A program made the translations under genes and the position numbers. Source: Nemertoderma westbladi (lineage: Eukaryota; Xenacoelomorpha; Nemertodermatida; Nemertodermatidae). Taken from it: a stretch of DNA of 64,000 bases. Below are positions 12,946 to 27,560 of this stretch, one piece after another. Below the pieces are notes generated by a model. That model made no database searches. It was not told where the DNA came from and saw nothing but the letters and a program-made list of their open reading frames with translations. The DNA lies in contig JAUCBJ010000916.1 in NCBI GenBank assembly GCA_032718475.1, forward strand, positions 124,001-188,000, written 5' to 3'. Position 1 is the stretch's first letter, and each line of letters begins with the position of its first letter.

Positions 12946-15900
12946 GGCTGGATCACTCAATCACATACACCCCCGTCACGCCTATCCTATTACAGGGGCT
13001 GGATCACTCAATCACATACTCCCCCGTCACGCCTATCCTATTACAGGGGCTGGATCACTCAATCACATACACCCCCGTCACGGCTATCCTATTACAGAGG
13101 CTGGATCACTCAATCACATACACCCCCGTCACGCCTATCCTATTACAGGGACTGGATCACTCAATGACATACACCCCCGTCACGCCTATCCTATTGCAGG
13201 GGCTGGATCACTCAATGACATACACCCCCGTCACGCCTATCCTATTACGGGGGCTCGATAACTCAATCACACACACCCCCGTCACGCCTATCCTATTACA
13301 GGGTCTGGATCACTCAATCACATGCACCCCCGTCACGCCTATCCTATTACAGGGGGTCGATAACTCAATCACACACACCCCCGTCACGCCTATCCTATTA
13401 CATGGGCTGGATCACTCAATCACATACACCCCCGTCACGCCTATCCTATTACAGGGACTGGATCACTCAATGACATACACCCCCGTCACGCCTATCCTAT
13501 TACAGGGTCTGGATCACTCAATCACATACACCCCCGTCACGCCTATCCTATTACAGGGGCTCGATAACTCACTCACACACACCCCCGTCACGCCTATCCT
13601 ATTACATGGGCTGGATCACTCAATCACACACACCCCGGTCACGCCTATCCTATTACTGGGGCTGGATCACTCAATCACATACACACCCGTCACGCCTATC
13701 CTATTACAGGGGCTGGATCACTCAATCACATACACCCCCGTCACGCCTATCCTATTACAGGGGCTGGATCACTCAATCAAATACTCCCCCGTCACGCCTA
13801 TCCTATTACAGGGGCTGGATCACTCAATCACATACACCCCCGTCACGGCTATCCTATTACAGGGGCTGGATCACTCAATCACATACACCCCCGCCACGCC
13901 TATCCTATTACAGGGGCTGGATCACTCAATGACATACACCCCCGTTACGCCCATCCTATTACGGGTGCTCGATAACTCAATCACACACACCCCCGTCACG
14001 CCTATCCTATTACAGGGTCTGGATCACTCAATCACATACACCCCCATCACGCCTATCCTATTACAGGGGCTGGATCATTCAATCACATACACCGCCGTCA
14101 CGCCTATCCTATTACGGGTGCTCGATAACTCAATCACACACACCCCCGTCACGCCTATCCTATTACAGGGGCTGGATCACTCAATCACATACACCCCCGT
14201 CACGCCTATCCTATTACAGGGGCTGGATCACTCAATGACATACACCCCCGTCACGCCTATCCTATTACGGGTGCTCGATAACTCAATCACACACACCCCC
14301 GTCACGCCTATCCTATTACAGGGGCTGTATCACTCAATCACATACACCCCCGTCACGCCTATCCTATCACAGGGGCTGGATCACTCAATCACATACACCC
14401 CCGTCACGCCTATCCTATTACAGGGTCTGGATCACTCAATCACATACACCCCCGTCATGCCTATCCTATTACGGGGGCTCGATAACTCAATCACACACAC
14501 CCCCGTCACGCCTATCCTATTACAGGGTCTGGCTGGATCACTCAATCACATACACCCCCGTCACGCCTATCATATTACAGGGGCTCGATAACTCAATCAC
14601 ACACACCCCCGTCACGCCTATCCTATTACATGGGCTGGATCACTCAATCACATACACCCCTGTCACGCCTATCCTATTACAGGGGCTGGATCACTCAATC
14701 ACATACACCCCCGTCACTGCTATCCTATTACAGGGGCTGGATCACTCAATCACATACACCCCCGTCACGCCTATCCTATTACGCGTGCTCGATAACTCAA
14801 TCACACACACCCCCGTCACGCCTATCCTATTACAGGGTTTGGATCACTCAATCACATACACCCCCGTCACGCCTATCCTATTACAGTGGCTCGATAACTC
14901 AATCACTCACACCCCCGTCATCCGGCTATCCTATTACAGGGACTGGATCACTCAATGACATACACCCCCGTCACGCCTATCCTATTACAGGGGCTGGATC
15001 ACTCAATGACATACACCCCCGTCACGCCTATCCTATTACGGGTGCTCGATAACTCAATCACACACACCCCCGTCACGCCTATCCTATTACAGGGTCTGGA
15101 TCACTCAATCACATACAGCCCCGTCATGCTTTTCCTATTACGGGGGCTCGATAACTCAATCACACACACCCCCGTCACGCCTATCCTATTACAGGGTCTG
15201 GATCACTCAAGCACATACACCCCCGTTACGCCTATCCTATTACAGGGGCTGGATCACTCAATCACATACACCCCCGTCACGGCTATCCTATTACAGGGGC
15301 TGGATCACTCAATCACATACACCCCCGTCACGCCTATCCTATTACAGGGGCTGGATCACTCAATCACATACTCCCCCGTCACGCCTATCCTATCACTGGG
15401 GCTGGATCACTCAATCACATACACCCCCGTCACGGCTAGCCTATTACAGGCGCTGGATCACTCAATCACATACACCCCCGTCACGCCTATCCTATTACAG
15501 GGACTGGATCACTCAATGACATGCACCCCCGTCACGCCTATCCTTTTACAGGGGCTGGATCACTCAATCACATACACCCCCGTCACGCCTATCCTATTAC
15601 AGGGGCTGGATCACTCAATCACATACTCCCCCGTCACGCCTATCCTATTACTGGGGCTGGATCACTCAATCACATACACCCCCGTCACGGCTAGCCTATT
15701 ACAGGCGCTGGATCACTCAATCACATACACCCCCGTCACGCCTATCCTATTACAGGGACTGGATCACTCAATGACACACACCCCCATCACGCCTATCCTA
15801 TTACAGGGTCTGGATCACTCAATCACATACACCCCCGTCACGCCTATCCTATTACAGGGTCTGGATCACTCAATCACATACACCCCGGTCACGCCTATCC

Positions 15901-16671
15901 TATTACATGGGCTGGATCACTCAATTACATACACCCCCGTCACGCCTATCCTATTACAGGGGCTCGATAACTCAATCACACACACACCTCCGTCACGCCT
16001 ATCCTATTACAGGGTCTGGATCACTCAATCACATACACCCCCGTCACGCCTATCCTATTACAGGGGCTGGATCACTCAATGACATACACCCCCATCATGC
16101 CCATCCTATTACGGGTGCTCGATAACTCAATCACACACACCCCCGTCACGCCTATCCTATTACAGGGTCTGGATCACTCAATCACATACACCCCCGTCAC
16201 GCCTATCCTATTACAGGGGCTGGATCATTCAATCACATACACCGCCGTCACGCCTATCCTATTACGGGTGCTCGATAACTCAATCACACACACCCCCGTC
16301 ACGCCTATCCTATTACAGGGGCTGGATCACTCAATCACATACACCCCCGTCACGCCTATCCTATTACAGGGGCTGGATCACTCAATGACATACACACCCG
16401 TCACGCCTATCCTATTACGGGTGCTCGATAACTCAATCACAAACACCCCCGTCACGCCTATCCTATTACAGGGGCTGGATCACTCAATCACATACACCCC
16501 CGTCACGCCTATCCTATCACAGGGGCTGGATCACTCAATCACATACACCCCCGTCACGCCTATCCTATTATAGGGTCTGGATCACTCAATCACATACACC
16601 CCCGTCATGCCTATCCTATTACGGGGGCTCGATAACTCAATCACACACACCCCCGTCACGCCTATCCTATT

Positions 16672-18730
16672 ACAGGGTCTGGCTGGATCACTCAATCACA
16701 TACACCCCCGTCACGCCTATCATATTACAGGGGCTCGATAACTCAATCACACACACCCCCGTCACGCCTATCCTATTACATGGGCTGGATCACTCAATCA
16801 CATACACCCCCGTCACGCCTATCCTATTACAGGGGCTGGATCACTCAATCACATACACCCCCGTCACGGCTATCCTATTACAGGGGATGGATCACTCAAT
16901 CACATACACCCCCGTCACGCCTATCCTATTACAGGGGCTGGATCACTCAATCACATACTCCCCCGTCATGCCTATCCTATTACAGGGGTTGGATCACTCA
17001 ATCACATACACCCCCGTCACAGCTATCCTATTACAGGCGCTGGATCACTCAATCACATACACCCCCGTCAAGCCTATCCTATTACAGGGACTGGATCACT
17101 CAATGACATGCACCTCCGTCACGCCTATCCTATTACAGGGGCTGGATCACTCAATGACATACACCCCCGTCACGTTTATCCTATTACGGGGGCTCGATAA
17201 CTCAATCACACACACCCCCGTCACGCCTATCCTATTACAGGGTCTGGTTCGCTCAATCACATACACCCCGTCACGCCTATCCTATTACAGGGTCTGGATC
17301 ACTCAATCACATACACCCCGGTCACACCTATCCTATTACATGGGCTGGATCACTCAATCACATACACCCCCTCACGCCTATCATATTACAGGGGCTCGAT
17401 AACTCAATCAAACACACCCCCGTCACGCCTATCCTATTACATGGGCTGGATCACTCAATCACATACACCCCCGTCACGCCTATCCTATTACAGGGGCTGG
17501 ATCACTCAATCACATACACCCCCGTCACGGCTATCCTATTACAGGGGCTGGATCACTCAATCACATACACCCCCGTCACGCCTATCCTATTACGGGTGCT
17601 CGATAACTCAATCACACACACCCCCGTCACGCCTATCCTATTACAGGGGCTGGATCACTCAATCACATACACCCCCGTCACGCCTATCCTATTACAGGGG
17701 CTGGATCACTCAATGACATACACACCCGTCACGCCTATCCTATTACGGGTGCTCGATAACTCAATCACAAACACCCCCGTCACGCCTATCCTATTACACG
17801 GGCTGGATCACTCAATCACATACACCCCCGTCACGCCTATCCTATCACAGGGGCTGGATCACTCAATCACATACACCCCCGACACGCCTATCCTATTACA
17901 GGGTCTGGATCACTCAATCACATACACCCCCGTCATGCCTATCCTATTACGGGGGCTCGATAACTCAATCACACACACCCCCGTCACGCCTATCCTATTA
18001 CAGGGTCTGGCTGGATCACTCAATCACATACACCCCCGTCACGCCTATCATATTACAGGGGCTCGATAACTCAATCACACACACCCCCGTCACGCCTATC
18101 CTATTACATGGGCTGGATCACTCAATCACATACACCCCCGTCACGCCTATCCTATTACAGGGGCTGGATCACTCAATCACATACACCCCCGTCACGGCTA
18201 TCCTATTACAGGGGATGGATCACTCAATCACATACACCCCCGTCACGCCTATCCTATTACAGGGGCTGGATCACTCAATCACATACTCCCCCGTCATGCC
18301 TATCCTATTACAGGGGTTGGATCACTCAATCACATACACCCCCGTCACAGCTATCCTATTACAGGCGCTGGATCACTCAATCACATACACCCCCGTCACG
18401 CCTATCCTATTACAGGGACTGGATCACTCAATGACATGCACCTCCGTCACGCCTATCCTATTACAGGGGCTGGATCACTCAATGACATACACCCCCGTCA
18501 CGCTTATCCTATTACGGGGGCTCGATAACTCAATCACACACACCCCCGTCACGCCTATCCTATTACAGGGTCTGGTTCGCTCAATCACATACACCCCGTC
18601 ACGCCTATCCTATTACAGGGTCTGGATCACTCAATCACATACACCCCGGTCACGCCTATCCTATTACATGGGCTGGATCACTCAATCACATACACCCCCT
18701 CACGCCTATCATATTACAGGGGCTCGATAA
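16672..18730 (+). repeat. Higher-order repeat, period 1,328 bp (26 units)
   Basis: The unit carrying the partial duplication GGTCTGGCTGGATCAC occurs at 16678 and 18006. The variant CATGCACCTCCGTC occurs at 17107 and 18435. Both pairs are 1,328 bp apart. The intervening order of variants (AGGGGATGG, GTCACAGC, CAGGCGCTGG, GGTTCGCTC) is the same in both. Part of the same block is present again at about 21361-21890, with CATGCACCTCCG at 21596. Confidence 0.85.
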
Positions 18731-20040
18731 CTCAATCAAACACACCCCCGTCACGCCTATCCTATTACATGGGCTGGATCACTCAATCACATACACCCCC
18801 GTCACGCCTATCCTATTACAGGGGCTGGATCACTCAATCACATACACCCCCGTCACGGCTATCCTATTACAGGGGCTGGATCACTCAATCACATACACCC
18901 CCGTCACGCCTATCCTATTACAGGGGCTGGATCACTCAATCACATACTCCCCCGTCACGCCTATCCTATTACAGGGGCTGGATCACTCAATCACATACAC
19001 CCCCGTCACGGCTATCCCATTACAGGGGCTGGATCACTCAATCACATACATCCCCGTCACGCCTATCCTATTACAGGGACTGGATCACTCAATGACATAC
19101 ACCCCCGTCACGCCTATCCTATTACAGGGGCTGGATCACTCAATGACATACACCACCGTCACGCCTATCCTATTACGGGGGCTCGATAACTCAATCACAC
19201 ACACCCCCGTCACACCTATCCTATTACAGGGTCTGGATCACTCAATCACATACACCACCGTCACGCCTATCCTATTACAGGGTCTGGATCACTCAATCAC
19301 ATACACCCCGGTCACGCCTATCCTATTACAGGGGCTGGATCACTCAATCACATACACCCCCGTCACGCCTATCCTATTACAGGGGCTGGTTTATTCAATC
19401 ACATACACCCCCGTCACGCCTATCCTATTACAGGGGCTGGATCACTCAATCACATACACCCCCGTCACGCCTATCCTATTACAGGGGATGGATCACTCAA
19501 TCACATACACCCCCGTCACGGCTATCCTATTATAGGGGCTGGATCACTCAATCACATACACCCCCGTCACGCCTATCCTATTACAGGGGCTGGATCACTC
19601 AATCACATACTCCCCCATCACGCCTATCATATTACAGGGGCTGGATCACTCAATCACATACACCCCCGTCACGGCTATCCTATTACAGGGGCTGGATCAC
19701 TCAATCACATACACCCCCGTCACGCCTATCCTATTACAGGGACTGGATCACTTAATGACATACACCCCGTCACGCCTATCCTATTACAGGTGCTGGATCA
19801 CTCAATGACATACACCCCCGTCACGCCTATCCTATTACGGGTGCTCGATAACTCAATCACACACACCCCCGTCACGCCTATCCTATTAAAGGGTCTGGAT
19901 CACTCAATCACATACGCCCCCGTCACGCCTATCCTATTACATGGGCTGGATCACTCAATCACATACACCCCCGTCACGCCTATCCTATTACAGGGGCTGG
20001 ATCACTCAATGACATACACCCCCATCACGCCTATCCTATT

Positions 20041-21360
20041 ACGGGTGCTCGATAACTCAATCACACACACCCCCGTCACGCCTTTCCTATTACAGGGTTT
20101 GGATCACTCAATCACATACACCCCTGTCACGCCTATCCTATTACAGTGGCTCGATAACTCAATCACTCACACCCCCGTCATCCGGCTATCCTATTACAGG
20201 GACTGGATCACTCAATGACATACACCCCCGTCACGCCTATCCTATTACAGGGGCTGGATCACTCAATGACATACACCCCCGTCACGCCTATCCTATTACG
20301 GGTGCTCGATAACTCAATCACACACACCCCCGTCACCCCTATCCTATTACAGGGTCTGGATCACTCAATCACATACACCCCCGTCATGCCTATCCTATTA
20401 CGGGGGCTCGATAACTCAATCACACACACCCCCGTCACGCCTATCCTATTACAGGGTCTGGATCACTCAATCACATACACCCCGGTCACGCCTATCCTAT
20501 TAAGCTTGACACTAGAACAAAATCGCCTCCGCTTTGCAGGACATTGCTTTCGCCGTGAGGACCAGCCAGTGCATAATCTTGTACTTTGGCAGCCTCATGG
20601 AGTGAATAAGCATGGTGGACAGCCCATGACTTTCTTGAGACGCATCTTAAAGGACACTGACCTTAAAGATGCGGATGATCTAGCAAATGTCATGAGTGAT
20701 AGGGAGTTGTGGCGGTGCAATTTTGTTGACAAGCCGGCACAGCATTCTTAAAAATGCAGCTGCAATGCAGCATGCCGATCCTAGTAGTAGTAGTAGTATC
20801 CTAGTACATGGGCTGGATCACTCAATCACATACACCCCCATCACGCCTATCCTATTACGGGTGCTCGATAACTCAATCACACACACCCCCGTCACGCCTT
20901 TCCTATTACAGGGTTTGGATCACTCAATCACATACACCCCTGTCACGCCTATCCTATTACAGTGGCTCGATAACTCAATCACTCACACCCCCCTCATCCG
21001 GCTATCCTATTACAGGGACTGGATCACTCAATGACATAAACCCCCGTCACGCCTATCCTATTACAGGGGCTGGATCACTCAATGACATACACCCCCGTCA
21101 CGCCTATCCTATTACGGGTGCTCGATAACTCAATCACACACACCCCCGTCACGCCTATCCTATTACAGGGTCTGGATCACTCAATCACATACACCCCGGT
21201 CACGCCTATCCTATTACATGGGCTGGATCACTCAATCACATACACCCCCGTCACGCCTATCCTATTACAGGGGCTGGATCATTCAATCACATACACCGCC
21301 GTCACGCCTATCCTATTACGGGTGCTCGATAACTCAATCACACACACCCCCGTCACGCCT
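20041..21360 (+). repeat. 10-unit higher-order repeat split by the LINE insertion
   Basis: A linked series of variants (ACGGGTGCTC, CGCCTTTCC, AGGGTTTGG, ACAGTGGCTCG, AATCACTCACACC, CATCCGGC) begins at 20041 and again at 20857, 816 bp apart. Subtracting the LINE and its target duplication (304 bp) leaves 512 bp, that is ten units plus the 2-base gain at CATCCGGC. A third copy begins at 23711 and an older version lies near 14790. Only the one spot carries the LINE. Confidence 0.8.
20503..20796 (+). mobile_element. 5'-truncated LINE (non-LTR retrotransposon) 3' end inserted in the satellite
   Basis: The only non-satellite sequence in block 1. Codons 20503-20751 encode the C-terminal tail of a LINE reverse-transcriptase polyprotein: RLRFAGHCFRREDQP, then NLVLWQPHG, GGQPMTFLRRILKDTDL, MSDRELWR, and a TAA stop. 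This is the well-known RLR-GH-LVLW-P-G-P-DTGL-DR-WR pattern of RTE/CR1-like elements; I cannot fix the clade. A short 3' UTR of about 45 bases follows and ends in a (TAG)n microsatellite tail. The flanks TATCCTATTA (20493-20502) and TATCCTAGTA (20797-20806) form a 10-bp target duplication with one mismatch. The satellite resumes in phase after the second copy. The remnant reads in frame with the preceding satellite frame, which is chance. Confidence 0.9.
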
Positions 21361-24250
21361 ATCCTATTACAGGGGATGGATCACTCAATCACATACACCC
21401 CCGTCACGCCTATCCTATTACAGGGGCTGGATCACTCAATCACATACTCCCCCGTCATGCCTATCCTATTACAGGGGTTGGATCACTCAATCACATACAC
21501 CCCCGTCACAGCTATCCTATTACAGGCGCTGGATCACTCAATCACATACACCCCCGTCACGCCTATCCTATTACAGGGACTGGATCACTCAATGACATGC
21601 ACCTCCGTCACGCCTATCCTATTACAGGGGCTGGATCACTCAATGACATACACCCCCGGCACGCTTATCCTATTACGGGGGCTCGATAACTCAATCACAC
21701 ACACCCCCGTCACGCCTATCCTATTACAGGGTCTGGTTCGCTCAATCACATACACCCCGTCACGCCTATCCTATTACAGGGTCTGGATCACTCAATCACG
21801 TACACCCCGGTCACGCCTATCCTATTACATGGGCTGGATCACTCAATCACATACACCCCCTCACGCCTATCATATTACAGGGGCTCGATAACTCAATCAA
21901 ACACACCCCCGTCACGCCTATCCTATTACATGGGCTGGATCACTCAATCACATACACCCCCGTCACGCCTATCCTATTACAGGGGCTGGATCACTCAATC
22001 ACATACACCCCCGTCACGGCTATCCTATTACAGGGGCTGGATCACTCAATCACATACACCCCCGTCACGCCTATCCTATTACAGGGGCTGGATCACTCAA
22101 TCACATACACCCCCGTCACGCCTATCCTATTACAGGGGCTGGATCACTCAATCACATACACCCCCGTCACGCCTATCCTATTACAGGGGCTGGATCACTC
22201 AATCACATACATCCCCGTCACGCCTATCCTATTACAGGGACTGGATCACTCAATGACATACACCCCCGTCACGCCTATCCTATTACAGGGGCTGGATCAC
22301 TCAATGACATACACCCCCGTCACGCCTATCCTATTACGGGGGCTCGATAACTCAATCACACACACCCCCGTCACGCCTATCCTATTACAGGGTCTGGATC
22401 ACTCAATCACATACACCCCCGTCACGCCTATCCTATTACAGGGTCTGGATCACTCAATCACATACACCCCCGTCACGCCTATCCTATTACAGGGGCTGGA
22501 TCACTCAATCACATACACCCCCGTCACGCCTATCCTATTACAGGGGCTGGATCATTCAATCACATACACCCCCGTCACGCCTATCCTATTACAGGGGCTG
22601 GATCACTCAATCACATACACCCCCGTCACGCCTATCCTATTACAGGGGCTGGATCACTCAATCACATACACCCCCGTCACGGCTATCCTATTACAGGGGC
22701 TGGATCACTCAATCACATACACCCCCGTCACGCCTATCCTATTACAGGGGCTGGATCACTCAATCACATACTCCCCCGTCACGCCTATCCTATTACAGGG
22801 GCTGGATCACTCAATCACATACACCCCCGTCACGGCTATCCTATTACAGGGGCTGGATCACTCAATCACATACACCCCCGTCACGCCTATCCTATTACAG
22901 GGACTGGATCACTTAATGACATACACCCCGTCACGCCTATCCTATTACAGGGGCTGGATCACTCAATGACATACACCCCCGTCACGCCTATCCTATTACG
23001 GGTGCTCGATAACTCAATCACACACACCCCCGTCACGCCTATCCTATTACAGGGGCTGGATCACTCAATCACATACACCCCCGTCACGCCTATCCTATTA
23101 CATGGGCTGGATCACTCAATCACATACACCCCCGTCACGCCTATCCTATTACAGGGTCTGGATCACTCAATCACATACACCCCCATCACGCCTATCCTAT
23201 TACGGGGGCTCGATAACTCAATCACACACACCCCCGTCACGCCTATCCTATTACAGGGTCTGGATCACTCAATCACATACACCCCCGTCACGCCTATCAT
23301 ATTACAGGGGCTCGATAACTCAATCACACACACCCCCGTCACGCCTATCCTATTACATGGGCTGGATCACTCAATCACATACACCCCCGTCACGCCTATC
23401 CTATTACAGGGGCTGGATCACTCAATCACATACACCCCCGTCACGGCTATCCTATTACAGGGGCTGGATCACTCAATCACATACACCCCCGTCACGCCTA
23501 TCCTATTACAGGGGCTGGATCACTCAATCACATACTCCCCCGTCACGCCTATCCTATTACAGGGGCTGGATCACTCAATCACATACACCCCCGTCACGCC
23601 TATCCTATTACAGGCGCTGGATCACTCAATCACATACACCCCCGTCACGCCTATCCTATTACAGGGCTGGATCACTCAATCACATACACCCCCATCACGC
23701 CTATCCTATTACGGGTGCTCGATAACTCAATCACACACACCCCCGTCACGCCTTTCCTATTACAGGGTTTGGATCACTCAATCACATACACCCCTGTCAC
23801 GCATATCCTATTACAGTGGCTCGATAACTCAATCACTCACACCCCCCTCATCCGGCTATCCTATTACAGGGACTGGATCACTCAATGACATAAACCCCCG
23901 TCACGCCTATCCTATTACAGGGGCTGGATCACTCAATGACATACACCCCCGTCACGCCTATCCTATTACGGGTGCTCGATAACTCAATCACACACACCCC
24001 CGTCACGCCTATCCTATTACAGGGTCTGGATCACTCAATCACATACACCCCGGTCACGCCTATCCTATTACATGGGCTGGATCACTCAATCACATACACC
24101 CCCGTCACGCCTATCCTATTACAGGGGCTGGATCATTCAATCACATACACCGCCGTCACGCCTATCCTATTACGGGTGCTCGATAACTCAATCACACACA
24201 CCCCCGTCACGCCTATCCTATTACAGGGTCTGGATCACTCAATCACATAC

Positions 24251-27200
24251 ACCCCGGTCACGCCTATCCTATTACATGGGCTGGATCACTCAATCACATA
24301 CACCCCCGTCACCCCTATCCTATTACAGGGTCTGGATCACTCAATCACATACACCCCCGTCATGCCTATCCTATTACGGGGGCTCGATAACTCAATCACA
24401 CACACCCCCGTCACGCCTATCATATTACAGGGTCTGGATCACTCAATCGCATACACCCCGGTCACGCCTATCCTATTACATGGGCTGGATCACTCAATCA
24501 CATACACCCCCGTCACGCCTATCCTATTACAGGGTCTGGATCATTCAATCACATACACCCCCGTCACGCCTATCCTATTACAGGGACTGGATCACTCAAT
24601 GACATACACCCCCGTCACGCCTATCCTATTACAGGGGCTGGATCACTCAATGACATACACCCCCGTCACGCCTATCCTATTACGGGTGCTCGATAACTCA
24701 ATCACACACACCCCCGTCACGCCTATCCTATTACAGGGTCTGGATCACTCAATCACATACACCCCGGTCACGCCTATCCTATTACATGGGCTGGATCACT
24801 CAATCACATACACCCCCGTCACCCCTATCCTATTACAGGGTCTGGATCACTCAATCACATACACCCCCGTCATGCCTATCCTATTACGGGGGCTCGATAA
24901 CTCAATCACACACACCCCCGTCACGCCTATCCTATTACAGGGTCTGGATCACTCAATCACATACACCCCGGTCACGCCTATCCTATTACATGGGCTGGAT
25001 CACTCAATCACATACACCCCCGTCACGCCTATCCTATTACAGGGGCTGGATCATTCAATCACATACACCGCCGTCACGCCTATCCTATTACGGGTGCTCG
25101 ATAACTCAATCACAAACACCCCCGTCACGCCTATCCTATTACAGGGGCTGGATCACTCAATCACATACACCATCGTCACGCCTATCCTATTACAGGGGCT
25201 GGATCACTCAATGACATACACCCCCGTCACGCCTATCCTATTACGGGTGCTCGATAACTCAATCACACACACCCCCGTCACGACTATCCTATTACAGGGG
25301 CTGGATCACTCAATCACATACACCCCCGTCACGCCTATCTTATCACAGGGGCTGGATCACTCAATCACATACACCCCCGTCACGCCTATCCTATTACAGG
25401 GTCTGGATCACTCAATCACATACACCCCCGTCATGCCTATCCTATTACGGGGGCTCGATAACTCAATCACACACACCCCCGTCACGCCTATCCTATTACA
25501 GGGTCTGGCTGGATCACTCAATCACATACACCCCCGTCACGCCTATCATATTACAGGGGCTCGATAACTCAATCACACACACCCCTGTCACGCCTATCCT
25601 ATTACATGGGCTGGATCACTCAATCACATACACCCCCGTCACGCCTATCCTATTACAGGGGCTGTATCACTCAATCACATACACCCCCGTCACGGCTATC
25701 CTATTACAGGGGCTGGATCACTCAATCACATACACCCCCGTCACGCCTATCCTATTACAGGGGCTGGATCACTCAATCACATACTCCCCCGTCACGCCTA
25801 TCCTATTACTGGGGCTGGATCACTCAATCACATACACCCCCGTCACGGCTAGCCTATTACAGGCGCTGGATCACTCAATCACATACACCCCCGTCACGCC
25901 TATCCTATTACAGGGACTGGATCACTCAATGACATGCACCCCCGTCACGCCTATCCTATTACAGGGGCTGGATCACTCAATGACATACACCCACATCACG
26001 CCTATCCTATTACGGGTGCTCGATAACTCAATCCCACACACCCCCCTCACGCCTATCCTATTACAGGGTCTGGATCACTCAATCACATACACCCCGGTCA
26101 CGCCTATCCTATTACATGGGCTGGATCACTCAATCACATACACCCCCGTCACCCCTATCCTATTACAGGGTCTGGATCACTCAATTACATACACCCCCGT
26201 CATGCCTATCCTATTACGGGGGCTCGATAACTCAATCACACACACCCCCGTCACGCCTATCATATTACAGGGTCTGGATCACTCAATCGCATACACCCCG
26301 GTCACGCCTATCCTATTACATGGGCTGGATCATTCAATCACATACACCCCCGTCACGCCTATCCTATTACAGGGGCTGGATCATTCAATCACATACACCC
26401 CCGTCACGCCTATCCTATTACAGGGACTGGATCACTCAATGACATACACCCCCGTCACGCCTATCCTATTACAGGGGCTGGATCACTCAATGACATACAC
26501 CCCCGTCACGCCTATCCTATTACGGGTGCTCGATAACTCAATCACACACACCCCCGTCACGCCTATCCTATTACAGGGTCTGGATCACTCAATCACATAC
26601 ACCCCGGTCACGCCTATCCTATTACATGGGCTGGATCACTCAATCACATACACCCCCGTCACCCCTATCCTATTACAGGGTCTGGATCACTCAATCACAT
26701 ACACCCCCGTCATGCCTATCCTATTACGGGGGCTCGATAACTCAATCACACACACCCCCGTCACGCCTATCCTATTACAGGGTCTGGATCACTCAATCAC
26801 ATACACCCCGGTCACGCCTATCCTATTACATGGGCTGGATCACTCAATCACATACACCCCCGTCACGCCTATCCTATTACAGGGGCTGGATCACTCAATC
26901 ACATACACCCCCGTCACGGCTATCCTATTACAGGGGCTGGATCACTCAATCACATACACCGCCGTCACGCCTATCCTATTACGGGTGCTCGATAACTCAA
27001 TCACACACACCCCCGTCACGCCTATCCTATTACAGGGGCTGGATCACTCAATCACATACACCATCGTCACGCCTATCCTATTACAGGGGCTGGATCACTC
27101 AATGACATACACCCCCGTCACGCCTATCCTATTACGGGTGCTCGATAACTCAATCACACACACCCCCGTCACGACTATCCTATTACAGGGGCTGGATCAC

Positions 27201-27560
27201 TCAATCACATACACCCCCGTCACGCCTATCCTATCACAGGGGCTGGATCACTCAATCACATACACCCCCGTCACGCCTATCCTATTACAGGGTCTGGATC
27301 ACTCAATCACATACACCCCCGTCATGCCTATCATATTACGGGGGCTCGATAACTCAATCACACACACCCCCGTCACGCCTATCCTATTACAGGGTCTGGC
27401 TGGATCACTCAATCACATACACCCCCGTCACGCCTATCATATTACAGGGGCTCGATAACTCAATCACACACACCCCTGTCACGCCTATCCTATTACATGG
27501 GCTGGATCACTCAATCACATACACCCCCGTCACGCCTATCCTATTACAGGGGCTGGATCA
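24251..27560 (+). repeat. Nested higher-order repeats: 510 bp (10 units) inside 1,840-1,891 bp (36-37 units)
   Basis: The variant GTCACCCCTATCC, just before a CATGCC unit, occurs at 24311, 24821, 26151 and 26661. The spacings are 510, 1,330 and 510 bp, so a 10-unit duplication sits inside a 1,840-bp duplication. The GGTCTGGCTGGATC unit at 25504 and 27395 gives 1,891 bp, one extra unit having been gained near 26881-26940 in the second copy. The two large copies are nearly identical by eye. Confidence 0.85.

Noticed and set aside
11208-14591. 1,127-codon open frame as a repeat-protein gene (also 40156-43671, 29712-32669, 47670-50453, 3486-5732 and many others)
   Set aside because: All are translations of the 51-bp satellite. 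The three forward frames are all open by consensus, frames switch at indels, starts and stops come from common unit alleles, and there is no promoter, intron or non-repeat domain.
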